Assembly: GCA_001828295.1 (NCBI GenBank)
Contig: MHYI01000054.1
Coordinates: forward strand, 5,351-11,745
Direction: 5' to 3'
Origin: Planctomycetes bacterium RBG_16_41_13
Lineage (GTDB): Bacteria; Planctomycetota; Brocadiia; Brocadiales; Brocadiaceae
Length of the DNA: 6,395 bases
Translations under genes and position numbers: made by a program
Shown: positions 6,257 through 6,395 of the stretch, piece after piece
Layout of the letters: every line of letters starts with the position of its first letter
Position numbering within the stretch: the stretch's first letter is position 1
Notes under the pieces: generated by a model
Told to the model about the DNA's origin: nothing
Database searches by the model: none
The model's input: only the letters and a program-made list of their open reading frames with translations

Positions 6257-6275
6257 TGGGACCAACGGTATAATG
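6257..6275 (-). repeat. Inverted repeat flanking the small gene, right arm
   Basis: On the plus strand this reads TGGGACCAACGGTATAATG, the inverse partner of 5919-5940. It lies between the stop of the partial upstream gene (6279-6281) and the Shine-Dalgarno of the small gene, so it would be in that gene's leader if transcription begins upstream of it. The two arms are about 316 bases apart and enclose the complete small gene. Confidence 0.8.
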
Positions 6276-6278
6276 AAC

Positions 6279-6395
6279 CTACCAATTTCTCGATAAAACT
6301 TTTCCTTCATCTCCCCGGACACAGCAATAATTAACATATTTGCCTGCCACCATTGCAAATTCCCTGAGCATTTCAAAAGAATAGGGCTTTTCATT
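6279..6395 (-). CDS. C-terminal fragment of an unidentified protein
   Basis: The open frame enters from the right edge and ends with TAG at 6279-6281, giving 38 residues that start NEKPYSFEMLREFAMVAGKY and end VLSRNW. I do not recognise the family. The mix of helix-forming, charged and aromatic residues looks like a genuine protein C-terminus. Its stop sits 50 bases ahead of the small basic-protein gene on the same strand, so the two could be cotranscribed. A competing minus-strand frame (ATG at 6394, TGA at 6245-6247, 49 residues) overlaps it and cannot be excluded. I prefer the first because its end leaves a clean leader and ribosome site for the next gene. Confidence 0.5.
   Translation of the reverse strand, partial: NEKPYSFEMLREFAMVAGKYVNYCCVRGDEGKVLSRNW

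Noticed and set aside
6245..6394. Alternative 49-codon minus-strand ORF starting at the window edge
   Set aside because: It overlaps the preferred C-terminal fragment in another frame and its start cannot be judged because no upstream sequence is visible. Kept only as an alternative.

Overview
All protein genes supported here lie on the minus strand, so the biological order runs from the right end of the window to the left. It begins with the C-terminal tail of an unidentified protein (6279-6395). Next is a 59-residue Lys/Thr/Ala-rich protein resembling bacterial histone H1-like tails (6049-6228), which has its own terminator. A 752-base non-coding gap rich in degenerate repeats follows (5297-6048). 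Then comes a full-length chromosome condensation ATPase, SMC (1673-5296), followed by two tandem intrinsic terminators. Last is a dynamin-like large GTPase (1-1308) whose C-terminus is cut by the window edge.

The organism is a bacterium of moderately low GC with Shine-Dalgarno-led genes, long repeat-bearing intergenic regions and intrinsic terminators. Canonical bacterial SMC, a lysine-rich H1-like protein and dispersed hairpins of the GTAGAGACGC and CCTCTCCCGGGAGG kind would suit an anammox-type planctomycete (Brocadiales). That is an impression from memory, not a demonstrated assignment. Cyanobacteria and some other phyla carry similar hairpin repeats.

Functionally, two of the three readable genes act on chromosome structure: SMC, and a probable nucleic-acid-binding basic peptide. 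The third is a membrane-remodelling-type GTPase. Terminators and long gaps separate the units, so they are probably transcribed independently rather than as one operon. No scpA or scpB partner gene is visible.

No clearly new multi-gene system is present. The most unusual structure is an 18-base-pair interrupted inverted repeat that brackets the small basic-protein gene, one arm in its leader and the other just before its terminator. Other items worth attention are the tandem smc terminators with different but fully paired stems, a degenerate direct duplication upstream of smc, and a seven-codon mini-ORF with a perfect Shine-Dalgarno on the otherwise empty plus strand.
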